Source: an uncultured Collinsella sp. (GTDB lineage Bacteria; Actinomycetota; Coriobacteriia; Coriobacteriales; Coriobacteriaceae). From it: DNA of 16,297 nt. The position numbers were made by a program, and so were the translations under genes. Where the stretch lies: positions 1-16,297 of the forward strand of contig CAADUO010000019.1 of NCBI GenBank assembly GCA_900752215.1, in the 5' to 3' direction. Of this stretch, positions 1-7,000 are shown in pieces (the first letter of the stretch is position 1; each line of letters starts with the position of its first letter). The notes below the pieces were generated by a model. It was not told the DNA's origin and ran no database searches. It saw only the letters and a list, made by a program, of their open reading frames with translations.

Positions 1-917
1 AGCGCGTAAGTGTGGGCGTAATCGATGGAGCCGGTCTCCTGGAAGATCTCCACGGCGCGTGCAAGTTGCGCGGGGTCCTCGGTGCCCGAGGAAAGGATTG
101 CCTCGACCTCGTCGTGATAACGCTCGTCTGACAGGGCGTGCACGGCGACGAGGGTGCGCTTGCCCTCGGTGATATCGGTGCGGAAGTCCTTGTTGGCGGC
201 CTCTTTGGTGCCGATCAAGTTGAGCAGATCGTCCTGAATCTGAAAGGCAAGGCCCGTGTGTAGACCAAAGGCGCGCAGCGCTTCGATTTGCCCATCACTG
301 CCGCCGCCGATAATGGCTCCGGCGGCAAGTGGCGTGGCTCCGCTGTAGTACGCCGTCTTGTGTGTTGCCATGTCCAGATAATCGTCGACCGAGATGTCAA
401 AGCGTCCATCGCGGACCCAGCCCAAGTCGAGCGCCTGGCCCTCGATGGTGCGAACGATCATCTCGGTGAGCTCGTGGAGTACACGGAGTTTCACGTCTGC
501 CTCGAGTGTGGGGTCGTCGAGAACCGTCTTGGTGACCATGGTGAGCGCCAGATCGCCGCAGTTGATGGCAAGGCCCGTGCCCTCGGTAAGGTGCATGCAA
601 GGCTTGCCGCGACGCAGCTGGCCGTTGTCGGCTATGTCGTCATGGATAAGCGCTCCCGACTGAAAGTGCTCGATAGCTGCCGCCGCGCTGCGGGCGCTCT
701 CAAAGCTACCACCTACCGCGGTGGCGGCGAGCATGCAGATGAGCGGGCGGTGGCGCTTGCCGGCATTGGCCGTAAATGTCGAGAGCGGGGTATACAGGTA
801 GCGCTCGATATCGGCAGAGGTCGCCTGTCCGTCAAAGAACGTGGCCAGATAGTCGTTGATCTGGTCAAAGTGCTGGGCTAAAAAGCTGGTAAACGGACTG
901 GACACGGGTTCTCGCAT
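1..917 (-). CDS. trans-polyprenyl (geranylgeranyl-type) diphosphate synthase, 3' end outside the window
   Basis: Class I trans-isoprenyl diphosphate synthase, which condenses isopentenyl diphosphate with an allylic diphosphate to build C15-C20 or longer chains for quinone or cell-wall lipid carriers. 305 codons are present from the ATG at 917-915 and the frame is open to base 1, so the C-terminus is missing. The first Asp-rich motif is D93-D94-I-A-D97 followed by RRGKP at 102-106. The second is Q-D229-D230-L-L-N233, with Asn in place of the usual last Asp, as some GGPP synthases have. EGKRT is at 251-255. A GKRHRP motif at 53-58 would bind IPP. The first motif has the short DDxxD spacing and small residues just upstream (G88, A89), which fits a product longer than FPP; that is inference. 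AGAAAG just before the ATG could be the ribosome site. It lies 113 bp downstream of the PTS fusion on the same strand, with no strong terminator seen between them. Confidence 0.9.
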   Translation of the reverse strand, partial: MREPVSSPFTSFLAQHFDQINDYLATFFDGQATSADIERYLYTPLSTFTANAGKRHRPLICMLAATAVGGSFESARSAAAAIEHFQSGALIHDDIADNGQLRRGKPCMHLTEGTGLAINCGDLALTMVTKTVLDDPTLEADVKLRVLHELTEMIVRTIEGQALDLGWVRDGRFDISVDDYLDMATHKTAYYSGATPLAAGAIIGGGSDGQIEALRAFGLHTGLAFQIQDDLLNLIGTKEAANKDFRTDITEGKRTLVAVHALSDERYHDEVEAILSSGTEDPAQLARAVEIFQETGSIDYAHTYA

Positions 918-1030
918 TCTTTCTGAGGTTGCATCGTTGCGGTGTGCAGATACCATATTGCCACATTGGAGTTGCCGGCGCGTCTGTTTTGGCGATTTGG
1001 GGAAACGGGACGCGTGCGCGTGCCGGCTGC

Positions 1031-3481
1031 TTATATAAGCCTAAAGTGCTCGAGCGCCTTGACGACGCCATTTTTGTCGACCGAGTCGGTGATGTAGTCG
1101 GCGCGCTTTTTGAGATAGTCCGGCGCATTGCCCATGGCGATACCGACATCGACGGCGTTCATCAGCGAGATGTCATTGCTGGCGTCGCCAATGCCGTATA
1201 CGGTTCCGTGGTGGGGATCGAGGGCGTCGAGTACAGACTGGATGCCCCCGCGCTTCGTGCATTCGCGGGGCGAGATTTCGGTTACCTCGAGTTCGAGCTC
1301 GTTAAAGCACAGCAGCGGCTCAAGTGCCTTATCTTGAGCGATGTGGTCGGCGAGCGATGTAGACATCAAGATCTTGTAGACACTGTAATGTTGCAGCTGC
1401 GTGACTGCGTCGCCCAGGGTGCGCGCGTATCCGGGAGCATCGGGGGCATCGGCACTCATGCGCACGACGCCGTTGAGGCCCTCAAAGCGGATGACCTCGC
1501 CCGATTGCTCAAGGTAGGGGGCAAGACGCTGCAGCATACCGGGCGTCATCGACAGATCGCGAATTGCGTGTCCGTTGATCTCGGCGTAACCGCCCGCAAG
1601 ACAGACGATGCCGGTCCAGGGCAGCTCAAGAAGTTTGGGGTGGATGCAGCTGAGGGTGCGCCCTGTGCAGATAAAGGCCATGTTGCCATTTGCAACGAAA
1701 TCGCGGATGGCCTGCGAGACCGCCTCGTTGGGATAGGGGGACAGGTCTCGCTCGCTCTCGGGAAGCTCTTGTGCCACTCGAGGGTCTTGCCACGCGAGCG
1801 TGCCGTCAATGTCGAAGAAGCAGATATCGCCGTGCTTGTGGGTTGGGCTGGCGACAGGGGAGGCCGAGGCGGTGGGCACAAATCCCGGCTCGAGGCCCAT
1901 GATCTGGTCAAAATGCTCTTTAACGCGGGGAACGGAGATGCCGATGACCACCTGGGCGGTCTTGCCCGTAATGATGAGGCCTTTGGCGCCCGCCGCGACA
2001 AACGACGCGTTATCTGCAACGATGGAAGGGTCTGCGACCTCGACGCGCAGGCGCGTGGCGCAGTTGGTTGCGCCCACAATATTGCCAACGCCACCTAAAA
2101 GCTGAATTGCCCGCTCAGCGAGGACGTGATCTTGATCGGATCGACTATCGACCTCGTCATTAGGGGATTGCTCTTTGGCTAAGTCGCTTCCCGTTAAACA
2201 ATCGATTGCTGCGCGATTGGCGACATGATCCTCGCGGCCCGGCGTCTTAAGGTCATAGATCAAGATGAGTGCTCGAAAACTAACAAAAAAGATGAGGCTA
2301 AAGGCAAGGCCGATACCGAGTGCCAAAAGATAGGCACCGGCATGCGTGCGCATGAGCGGAATAAAGTTGAAGGCTGCCATCTCCATGAGGCCGCCCGAGA
2401 AGATGCCGACGATGCCAAAGAGATTCATGGTTGTGGCAAGGCAAGACGATAAGACGGCGTAGAGAAAAAAGAGCCCGGGGTGGGTGAACATAAAGAGAAA
2501 CTCGAGTGGCTCGGTAACGCCGCAAACCACCGAGGCGATGATGGCGGGAACAAGGATGACCCTGAGGCCGGCGCGGCGCTCTGGTTTTGCGGTGGAGTAG
2601 AACGCGGCTGCGATGGCGGGAAGGCCAAAGAGCTTGACCCAGCCGGTGGCGGTAAAACCGGCCCACGGCGCAAGTTCATTAAGGGGGCGCGTGCTATGGG
2701 AGAGGATGGGGAGCAAGCTGCTCCACGTGGCGTAGATGCCGTCATTAATGACCAGGTTGTCGTAGTAGATCGGCATGTAGAGCAGGTGGTGCAGCCCCAT
2801 GGGCTCGAGCGCTCGCTCCAAAAGCACAAAGATGCCCACGCCAAAGGGGCCGACGCTCGTAAGTGCATGGCGCAGCGTTTCGGTCGCAGCGTATACGAAG
2901 GGCACGATGGCGGCCGAGATGGCGGCAAGGGCGAACACGGCAAAAAAGCTGATGAGGTAGACCAGCGAGGAGCCCGAGAAGGTACCGAGCCAATCGGGAA
3001 CCTTGGCATCGTAGAAGCGGTCATGGATGGCGACGACGGTTGCCGACACCGCCAGCGGGCCGATAATGCCGGTGTCGAGCGTCTTGATGCCGTCGATGAT
3101 GGTGATGCCGCTAGCGGAGGTCAAAGACGACGGGTACTTAAGTCCAAGATTGTCTCCGCTCAGCTTAATGATCTCGCTCAAAAAGAAGCAGTAGGCAAAA
3201 TAGGCGACGAGAGCCTCGAGGCAGCAACGAGCCGGTTGTTTTTGGGCAAGACCGATGGGCAGCGCTACGGCAAAAAGGAGCGGGAGGCGTTTAAAGACCG
3301 TCCACGAGCCGCGCTGGATGATGGTCCAAAAAGCGTACCAAGGGGTTCCGTATACGGCGAGATCGCCGACGATGTCCGCAGTCGTTGCGAGAGCGGAGAC
3401 GCCGACCATGAGGCCTGATATAGAAAACAGCATGGCGGGCGCGAACATTGCCCCGCCAAAGCGTTGGATTTTTTGCAGCAT
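1031..3481 (-). CDS. PTS alpha-glucoside/glucose-family EIIC-EIIB fused to a Cof-type HAD phosphatase
   Basis: 816 residues with three domains. EIIC is about 1-410: many membrane segments, the loop around E222-P227-M-G-L-H-H, and GVTEPLEF at 321-328, typical of the glucose/maltose EIIC family. After a charged linker (411-450), EIIB is about 451-530 with the phosphorylated Cys in ATNCATRLR (C474). A Ala/Ser/Pro-rich linker (531-550) leads to a HAD hydrolase of the Cof/IIB type at 551-816: FFDIDGT with nucleophile D557 and D559, CTGRT (T606), K743, and GDASND (D766, D770). All four HAD motifs are intact. EIIA is absent and must act in trans. EIICB should import and phosphorylate a disaccharide such as maltose; the HAD domain could remove that phosphate (inference). 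Alternatively it acts on another phospho-sugar. The start ATG follows GGAAGG at 6 nt. The gene is divergent from the GntR regulator, with an operator-like site just after its -10. Confidence 0.9.
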   Translation of the reverse strand: MLQKIQRFGGAMFAPAMLFSISGLMVGVSALATTADIVGDLAVYGTPWYAFWTIIQRGSWTVFKRLPLLFAVALPIGLAQKQPARCCLEALVAYFAYCFFLSEIIKLSGDNLGLKYPSSLTSASGITIIDGIKTLDTGIIGPLAVSATVVAIHDRFYDAKVPDWLGTFSGSSLVYLISFFAVFALAAISAAIVPFVYAATETLRHALTSVGPFGVGIFVLLERALEPMGLHHLLYMPIYYDNLVINDGIYATWSSLLPILSHSTRPLNELAPWAGFTATGWVKLFGLPAIAAAFYSTAKPERRAGLRVILVPAIIASVVCGVTEPLEFLFMFTHPGLFFLYAVLSSCLATTMNLFGIVGIFSGGLMEMAAFNFIPLMRTHAGAYLLALGIGLAFSLIFFVSFRALILIYDLKTPGREDHVANRAAIDCLTGSDLAKEQSPNDEVDSRSDQDHVLAERAIQLLGGVGNIVGATNCATRLRVEVADPSIVADNASFVAAGAKGLIITGKTAQVVIGISVPRVKEHFDQIMGLEPGFVPTASASPVASPTHKHGDICFFDIDGTLAWQDPRVAQELPESERDLSPYPNEAVSQAIRDFVANGNMAFICTGRTLSCIHPKLLELPWTGIVCLAGGYAEINGHAIRDLSMTPGMLQRLAPYLEQSGEVIRFEGLNGVVRMSADAPDAPGYARTLGDAVTQLQHYSVYKILMSTSLADHIAQDKALEPLLCFNELELEVTEISPRECTKRGGIQSVLDALDPHHGTVYGIGDASNDISLMNAVDVGIAMGNAPDYLKKRADYITDSVDKNGVVKALEHFRLI

Positions 3482-3522
3482 GTTCTGCCTTCCGAATATC
3501 GAGGCGCGTTGCGCGTGGGGAA

Positions 3523-3534
3523 ACGTTTAAACAA
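3523..3534. promoter_or_regulatory. TreR-like operator, PTS-HAD promoter
   Basis: ACGTTTAAACAA, ten of twelve matches to the palindrome TTGTTTAAACAA shared by several promoters here; the core GTTTAAAC (3525-3532) is perfect. It lies just downstream of the -10, where a bound repressor would block transcription. Binding by the adjacent GntR protein is inferred from family and position. Confidence 0.6.
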
Positions 3535-3541
3535 TGGATTC

Positions 3542-3547
3542 ATTGTA
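3542..3547 (-). promoter_or_regulatory. -10 box of the PTS-HAD promoter
   Basis: Read on the minus strand this is TACAAT, five of six matches to TATAAT, in the context CTCTACAAT, which is repeated exactly at the malQ promoter (13549-13557). No clear -35 sits 16-18 bp upstream, which suggests weak or assisted initiation. The predicted start is near 3535, so the operator-like site at 3523-3534 would cover the first transcribed bases. Confidence 0.55.
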
Positions 3548-3635
3548 GAGGACCAGACGATTGTCGTACCGGCAGTTTTGAGCGAAACCGATTTGGGCAT
3601 GACAGAAACCGTCAACGGTTAAATCCTGTCGCTTT

Positions 3636-3648
3636 ACCGATATTCGGT
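3636..3648. repeat. inverted repeat ACCGA-TAT-TCGGT in the divergent promoter
   Basis: Perfect 5-bp arms around a 3-nt centre, overlapping the left edge of the operator at 3645-3656. A second inverted repeat, AACCGT-CA-ACGGTT, is at 3607-3620 and a third ACCGAT at 3587-3592. These could be sites for a second regulator; no assignment can be made from sequence alone. Confidence 0.4.
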
Positions 3649-3656
3649 TTAAACAA
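3645..3656. promoter_or_regulatory. TreR-like operator, regulator promoter
   Basis: CGGTTTAAACAA, ten of twelve matches to the shared palindrome, with a perfect GTTTAAAC core (3647-3654). It lies 55 bp before the regulator's ATG and overlaps the position of a -35 if the -10 is TATCGT at 3670-3675 (preceded by an extended TG). This placement predicts autorepression. Confidence 0.55.
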
Positions 3657-3710
3657 CTTTAAGAAATGCTATCGTGCCTAGCCGGAAATGAATAATGTAG
3701 AGGTGAAGTC

Positions 3711-4430
3711 ATGCCAAAAGCGATTTACGAAGGAATCTACCGTGAGATCCGTTCGCGCATCATTAACGGGACCTATGCGTTTCAGGAGATGCTGCCAACC
3801 GAAGCCGAGCTGACCGCGGAGTTCGGATGCACGCGCAATACCGTCCGTCGCGCCTTGGGTATGCTGGCCGACGGGATGTTTGTGCAGCCCATACACGGCA
3901 AGGGCGTGCGCGTTATTTGGCTTAAGGGCGAAACCGACATGTTGGGCGCACTCGAAGAGGTTGAGTCGTTTGGCGAGTTCGCAAAACGCAACAATGCCGT
4001 TGCTTCGACCGAGGTCAAGTCTTTTGAACATTTGATTTGCACTGAGCAACTCTCTCGTCGCCTGGGCTTTAAGGTGGGCGAGGAGCTGATTCGCGTGGTG
4101 CGTGTCCGAAGCCTTAACGGCAATGCGCGCCAAGTAGACCATGGTTACTTTTTGGAGTCGATCGCCAAGGGTCTGACGCCCGAGATCGCCGCAAAGTCAA
4201 TTTACGACTATCTGGAGCACAAACGCGGCGTCAAGGTGATGGCGAGCCGTCGTACGGTGAGTGTCGAGCTCGCCAACGATGAGGACTGCAGCTATCTTGA
4301 CCTTGGTAAGTACAACTGTGTCGCCGTCATGGAGAGCCAGTCGTACACCTCGGACGGCATCTTGTTTGAGGTCACGCATGCCCGCACGCATCCCGAGATC
4401 TTCCACTACCGCGTCAACTCCAAGCGATAG
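3711..4430 (+). CDS. GntR/HutC-family transcriptional repressor with UTRA domain, TreR-like
   Basis: 239 residues, the usual length for HutC-type regulators. The N-terminal winged helix-turn-helix (about 4-70) carries LPTEAELTAEFGCTRNTVRRA-type helices (28-49) and the wing IHGKGVRV (61-68). The UTRA effector domain spans about 95-233. The DNA-binding half most resembles TreR of Bacillus, which senses trehalose-6-phosphate; that comparison is from memory of the family. Effector here is unknown; a phosphorylated alpha-glucoside made by the neighbouring EIICB is the natural guess. It is divergent from the PTS fusion and upstream of the ABC operon. GAGGTGA precedes the ATG by 4 nt. A strong terminator closes the gene, so it is probably transcribed alone. 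Operator-like palindromes at its own promoter and at three other promoters point to local regulon control. Confidence 0.88.
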   Translation: MPKAIYEGIYREIRSRIINGTYAFQEMLPTEAELTAEFGCTRNTVRRALGMLADGMFVQPIHGKGVRVIWLKGETDMLGALEEVESFGEFAKRNNAVASTEVKSFEHLICTEQLSRRLGFKVGEELIRVVRVRSLNGNARQVDHGYFLESIAKGLTPEIAAKSIYDYLEHKRGVKVMASRRTVSVELANDEDCSYLDLGKYNCVAVMESQSYTSDGILFEVTHARTHPEIFHYRVNSKR

Positions 4431-4480
4431 CCGGCTAGCTCGCAGCCTGACGAGACTCATGCCCTCAAAGCGAACGAAAG

Positions 4481-4523
4481 CGCCCGGTCAAACGGACGAT
4501 GCGTCGGTTTGACCGGGCGTTTT
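4481..4523 (+). terminator. intrinsic terminator of the GntR gene
   Basis: Arms 4481-4493 and 4507-4519 pair perfectly over 13 bp. Inside the loop a further GACG/CGTC stem with a 3-nt loop continues the helix after one mismatch. TTTT then follows (4520-4523). This separates the regulator from the ABC operon. Confidence 0.85.
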
Positions 4524-4545
4524 CTCTGCATTAGATAACAAATAA

Positions 4546-4557
4546 TTGTTTATACAA
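4546..4557. promoter_or_regulatory. TreR-like operator 1, ABC operon
   Basis: TTGTTTATACAA, eleven of twelve matches to the shared palindrome and one base away from the remembered Bacillus TreR operator TTGTATATACAA. It lies about 100 bp upstream of the likely -10. Its centre is 76 bp from the second site (4622-4633), so looping or cooperative binding is possible. Confidence 0.6.
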
Positions 4558-4621
4558 AACTTGTCAAGTATCAAGTTGAATACTACCGTTCACTGAAGTT
4601 TTTCTACCGCTCTAGTAATAC

Positions 4622-4633
4622 TTGTTCAAACAA
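4622..4633. promoter_or_regulatory. TreR-like operator 2, ABC operon
   Basis: TTGTTCAAACAA, eleven of twelve matches, with perfect TTGTT/AACAA arms. It overlaps the -35 position (4625-4630) for the -10 TATTGT at 4648-4653 with a 17-bp spacer, so a bound repressor would exclude polymerase. Confidence 0.65.
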
Positions 4634-4647
4634 CTAGCCAAATAGCG

Positions 4648-4653
4648 TATTGT
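4648..4653 (+). promoter_or_regulatory. -10 box of the ABC operon promoter
   Basis: TATTGT, four of six matches, 17 bp after TTCAAA. The overlapping 8-bp palindrome TTGTACAA (4650-4657) resembles a shortened operator. Predicted start is near 4660, giving a leader of about 80 nt that holds a 7-bp GC hairpin (4700-4706 with 4712-4718) just before the ribosome site. The rest of the 311-bp gap between 4431 and 4741 holds the terminator and the two operators described separately. Confidence 0.45.
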
Positions 4654-4741
4654 ACAAATCAGCAAAAGGGGCAAAGTCCCCGAGCCAATCTCCGAAGGCG
4701 GCGGCAAAGGGTGCCGCCACGGTGTGAAAGGGTGGATTGTA

Positions 4742-6058
4742 ATGAAGAACGAAATGAGCAGAAGGCAGTTCCTGGGCTTTGCTGGTTCCGCGGCTGCGGT
4801 TCTTGGTCTGGGTCTCGTGGGCTGCGGTGGTTCTGCCGGCTCCGGCTCCTCTGCTTCTGGTGACGCTGCCGAGGTCTACTTCCTCCAATTCAAGCCCGAG
4901 GTCGACAAGGAGTGGAAGGAGATCGCCAAGGCCTATAAGAAGGAGAAGGGCGTCGAGGTCAAGATCGTGACCGCTGCCTCCAACACCTACGAGGAGAAGC
5001 TCAAGTCCGAGATGTCCAAGAGCTCCGCTCCGACCCTGTTCCAGGTCAACGGCCCCACCGGTCTTAAGAACTGGAAGGATTACTGCGCCGACCTGTCCGA
5101 TACCAAGCTCCGCGGTGAGCTCATTGACGACTCCCTGGCTCTGCAGTCCGACGGCAAGGATGTGTGCATCGACTGGGTTCAGGAGAGCTTCGGCATTATT
5201 TACAACAAGCAGCTGCTCGAGAAGGCTGGCTACAAGGCCGAGGACATCAACTCCTTCGACAAGCTGAAGGCTTGTGCCGACGACATCCAGGCCCGCAAGG
5301 ACGAGCTTGGTGTCGAGGGTGCCTTCACTTCCGCCGGCATGGACGACTCCTCCAGCTGGCGCTACACCACCCACCTTGCCAACATGCCGCTCTACTACGA
5401 GTTCGAGAAGGAGCACAACCAGGAGGACGACGAGATCAAGGGTGAGTTCCTCGACAACTACAAGCAGATCTTCGACCTGTACATCACCGACTCCACCTGC
5501 GATCCTTCGCAGCTTGCTTCCAAGACCGGCGACGACGCCACCAACGAGTTCGCAACCGGCAAGGCCGTCTTCTACCAGAACGGCTCTTGGGCCTACTCTG
5601 ACCTCGTCAAGGCCGGCATGACCGACGATCAGATTGGCATGATGCCCATCTACATCGGTGTCGACGGTGAGGAGAACCAGGGCCTGTGCTCCGGCGGCGA
5701 GAACTACTGGTGCGTCAGTTCCCAGGCTTCCGAGGATGCCCAGAAGGCCACCGAGGACTTCATGTATTGGTGCGTCACCGCTGACACCCCGACCAGCATC
5801 ATCGCCGACAAGATGGGTCTGACCGCTCCGTTCAAGAGCGCCAAGGAGACCACCAACGTCTTCTCGCAGCAGGCCGTCGCCATGGCCAAGGACGGCAAGA
5901 AGACCGTCGCTTGGGACTTCGTCTACATTCCCTCCGAGGAGTGGAAGAAGAACCTCAAGCAGGCTCTGATTGCCTACGCTGCCGATAACAGCAAGTGGGA
6001 CGGCGTCAAGAACGCCTTCGTCGATGGCTGGAAGACCGAGAAGGCCGCTTCCGAGTAA
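4742..6058 (+). CDS. ABC sugar transporter substrate-binding lipoprotein (family 1, MalE/MsmE-like)
   Basis: Extracellular receptor that delivers sugar to the two permeases encoded downstream. 438 residues from the ATG at 4742, chosen because AGGGTGG lies 6 nt before it; an upstream GTG in frame would put that site inside the gene. The N-terminus has a twin-arginine motif, S6-R7-R8-Q-F-L, a hydrophobic stretch (11-26) and a lipobox LVGC with the lipidated Cys at 28. A Gly/Ser linker (29-40) precedes the mature solute-binding domain. Tat export of a lipidated binding protein implies folding before export. Codon use is strongly restricted (nearly all GAG, AAG, AAC, GAC), more than in the neighbouring genes, as expected for a very highly expressed protein. 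Substrate is probably malto-oligosaccharide given malQ, glgP and the shared operators, but the sequence alone does not fix it. Confidence 0.9.
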   Translation: MKNEMSRRQFLGFAGSAAAVLGLGLVGCGGSAGSGSSASGDAAEVYFLQFKPEVDKEWKEIAKAYKKEKGVEVKIVTAASNTYEEKLKSEMSKSSAPTLFQVNGPTGLKNWKDYCADLSDTKLRGELIDDSLALQSDGKDVCIDWVQESFGIIYNKQLLEKAGYKAEDINSFDKLKACADDIQARKDELGVEGAFTSAGMDDSSSWRYTTHLANMPLYYEFEKEHNQEDDEIKGEFLDNYKQIFDLYITDSTCDPSQLASKTGDDATNEFATGKAVFYQNGSWAYSDLVKAGMTDDQIGMMPIYIGVDGEENQGLCSGGENYWCVSSQASEDAQKATEDFMYWCVTADTPTSIIADKMGLTAPFKSAKETTNVFSQQAVAMAKDGKKTVAWDFVYIPSEEWKKNLKQALIAYAADNSKWDGVKNAFVDGWKTEKAASE

Positions 6059-6089
6059 GCAGTTGCTGCCCAAGCTATCTGATTAGCGA

Positions 6090-6125
6090 CAGGGGGCGGG
6101 CAGACGTTGGTTTGCCCGCCCCCTG
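6090..6125 (+). other. strong hairpin between the binding-protein and first permease genes
   Basis: Arms 6090-6102 and 6113-6125 pair perfectly over 13 GC-rich bp around a 10-nt loop. No T-tract follows; the permease ribosome site (AAAGGA) comes 7 bp later. It is best read as an mRNA 3'-end protector or partial attenuator that lets the binding protein be made in excess, comparable to the palindromic element between malE and malF in Escherichia coli. Confidence 0.7.
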
Positions 6126-6145
6126 CATATTGAAAGGACCCTTTT

Positions 6146-7000
6146 ATGGGCAAAGCACTCAAGCGCTGGTGGCCGCTCTTTATGCTGCCCACGTGCCTGG
6201 CGTTTATGATCGGGTTCGTGATCCCTTTTATCCAGGGCTTCTATCTCTCGTTCTGCCAGTTTATTATCATTAGTAACGCGCACTTTGTCGGTATCGAGAA
6301 CTACGTGCGCGCGCTGTCCGATCCGCAGTTCTCCACGTCGTTCTTCTTTACCGTGGCGTTTGCCTTCCTGTCGACGGTGCTCATCAACGTAATCGCCCTG
6401 GCCATCGCACAGGCGCTCACCCGCAAAGCGCTCAAGGGCACCAACATCTTCCGTACGATCTTCTTTATGCCTAACCTGATCGGTGGCATCGTGCTGGGCT
6501 ACATTTGGCAGATTCTGATCAACTGCCTGCTCTCCAACGTGGGCGCCCAGCTCATCGCCCTTAACTCTGCTGCTGGCTTCTGGGGCCTTATCATCCTGAC
6601 CCTGTGGCAGCAGGTCGGCTACATGATGATCATCTACATTGCCGGTCTGCAGTCCATTCCGTCCGACTACATCGAGGCCGCCAAGGTCGACGGCGCTACG
6701 GCATGGCAGACGTTTTGGAAGGTTAAGATCCCTAACCTGATGCCGACGATCACCATCTGCCTGTTCCTGTCCATCACCAACGGCTTTAAGCTGTTCGACC
6801 AGAACCTCGCCCTTACCGGCGGCGCCCCCGCGCACTCCACCGAGATGCTCGCCCTGAACATCTACAACACGTTCTATTCGCGTGCCGGTATCGCATGGCA
6901 GGGCATCGGTCAGGCCAAGGCGGTTATCTTCTGCATCCTGGTCGTAGCCATCTCCATGATTCAGCTTAAGGCCACGAGGTCCAAGGAGGTGCAGCAGTAA
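6146..7000 (+). CDS. ABC sugar transporter permease, MalF/MsmF-like
   Basis: First membrane subunit of a carbohydrate-uptake importer. 284 residues with about six transmembrane segments: roughly 10-33, 65-90, 104-127, 145-168, 200-220 and 256-275. The cytoplasmic coupling loop, which docks on the ATPase, is the EAA motif starting E177-A-A-K-V-D-G (177-196). The length is that of short MalF-type permeases without the large periplasmic insertion of enteric MalF. AAAGGA ends about 9 nt before the ATG. The stop codon overlaps the next ATG by one base, so the two permeases are translationally coupled. Confidence 0.92.
   Translation: MGKALKRWWPLFMLPTCLAFMIGFVIPFIQGFYLSFCQFIIISNAHFVGIENYVRALSDPQFSTSFFFTVAFAFLSTVLINVIALAIAQALTRKALKGTNIFRTIFFMPNLIGGIVLGYIWQILINCLLSNVGAQLIALNSAAGFWGLIILTLWQQVGYMMIIYIAGLQSIPSDYIEAAKVDGATAWQTFWKVKIPNLMPTITICLFLSITNGFKLFDQNLALTGGAPAHSTEMLALNIYNTFYSRAGIAWQGIGQAKAVIFCILVVAISMIQLKATRSKEVQQ

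Noticed and set aside
929..3418. Long plus-strand open frames opposite the PTS-HAD gene
   Set aside because: They are compositional shadows of a well-supported minus-strand gene. Their translations are charged and featureless.
4634..6073. 479-codon open frame opposite the binding-protein gene
   Set aside because: It arises from the extreme codon bias of the real gene. Its translation is low-complexity Leu/Val/Gly without domains, and the plus-strand gene has a signal peptide, ribosome site and operon context.
6090..6125. Intrinsic terminator ending the binding-protein transcript
   Set aside because: No T-tract follows on the plus strand, and the permease genes directly downstream need the same transcript.
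6059..6145. Riboswitch between binding protein and permease
   Set aside because: Only one simple hairpin is present, with no conserved aptamer-like elements.
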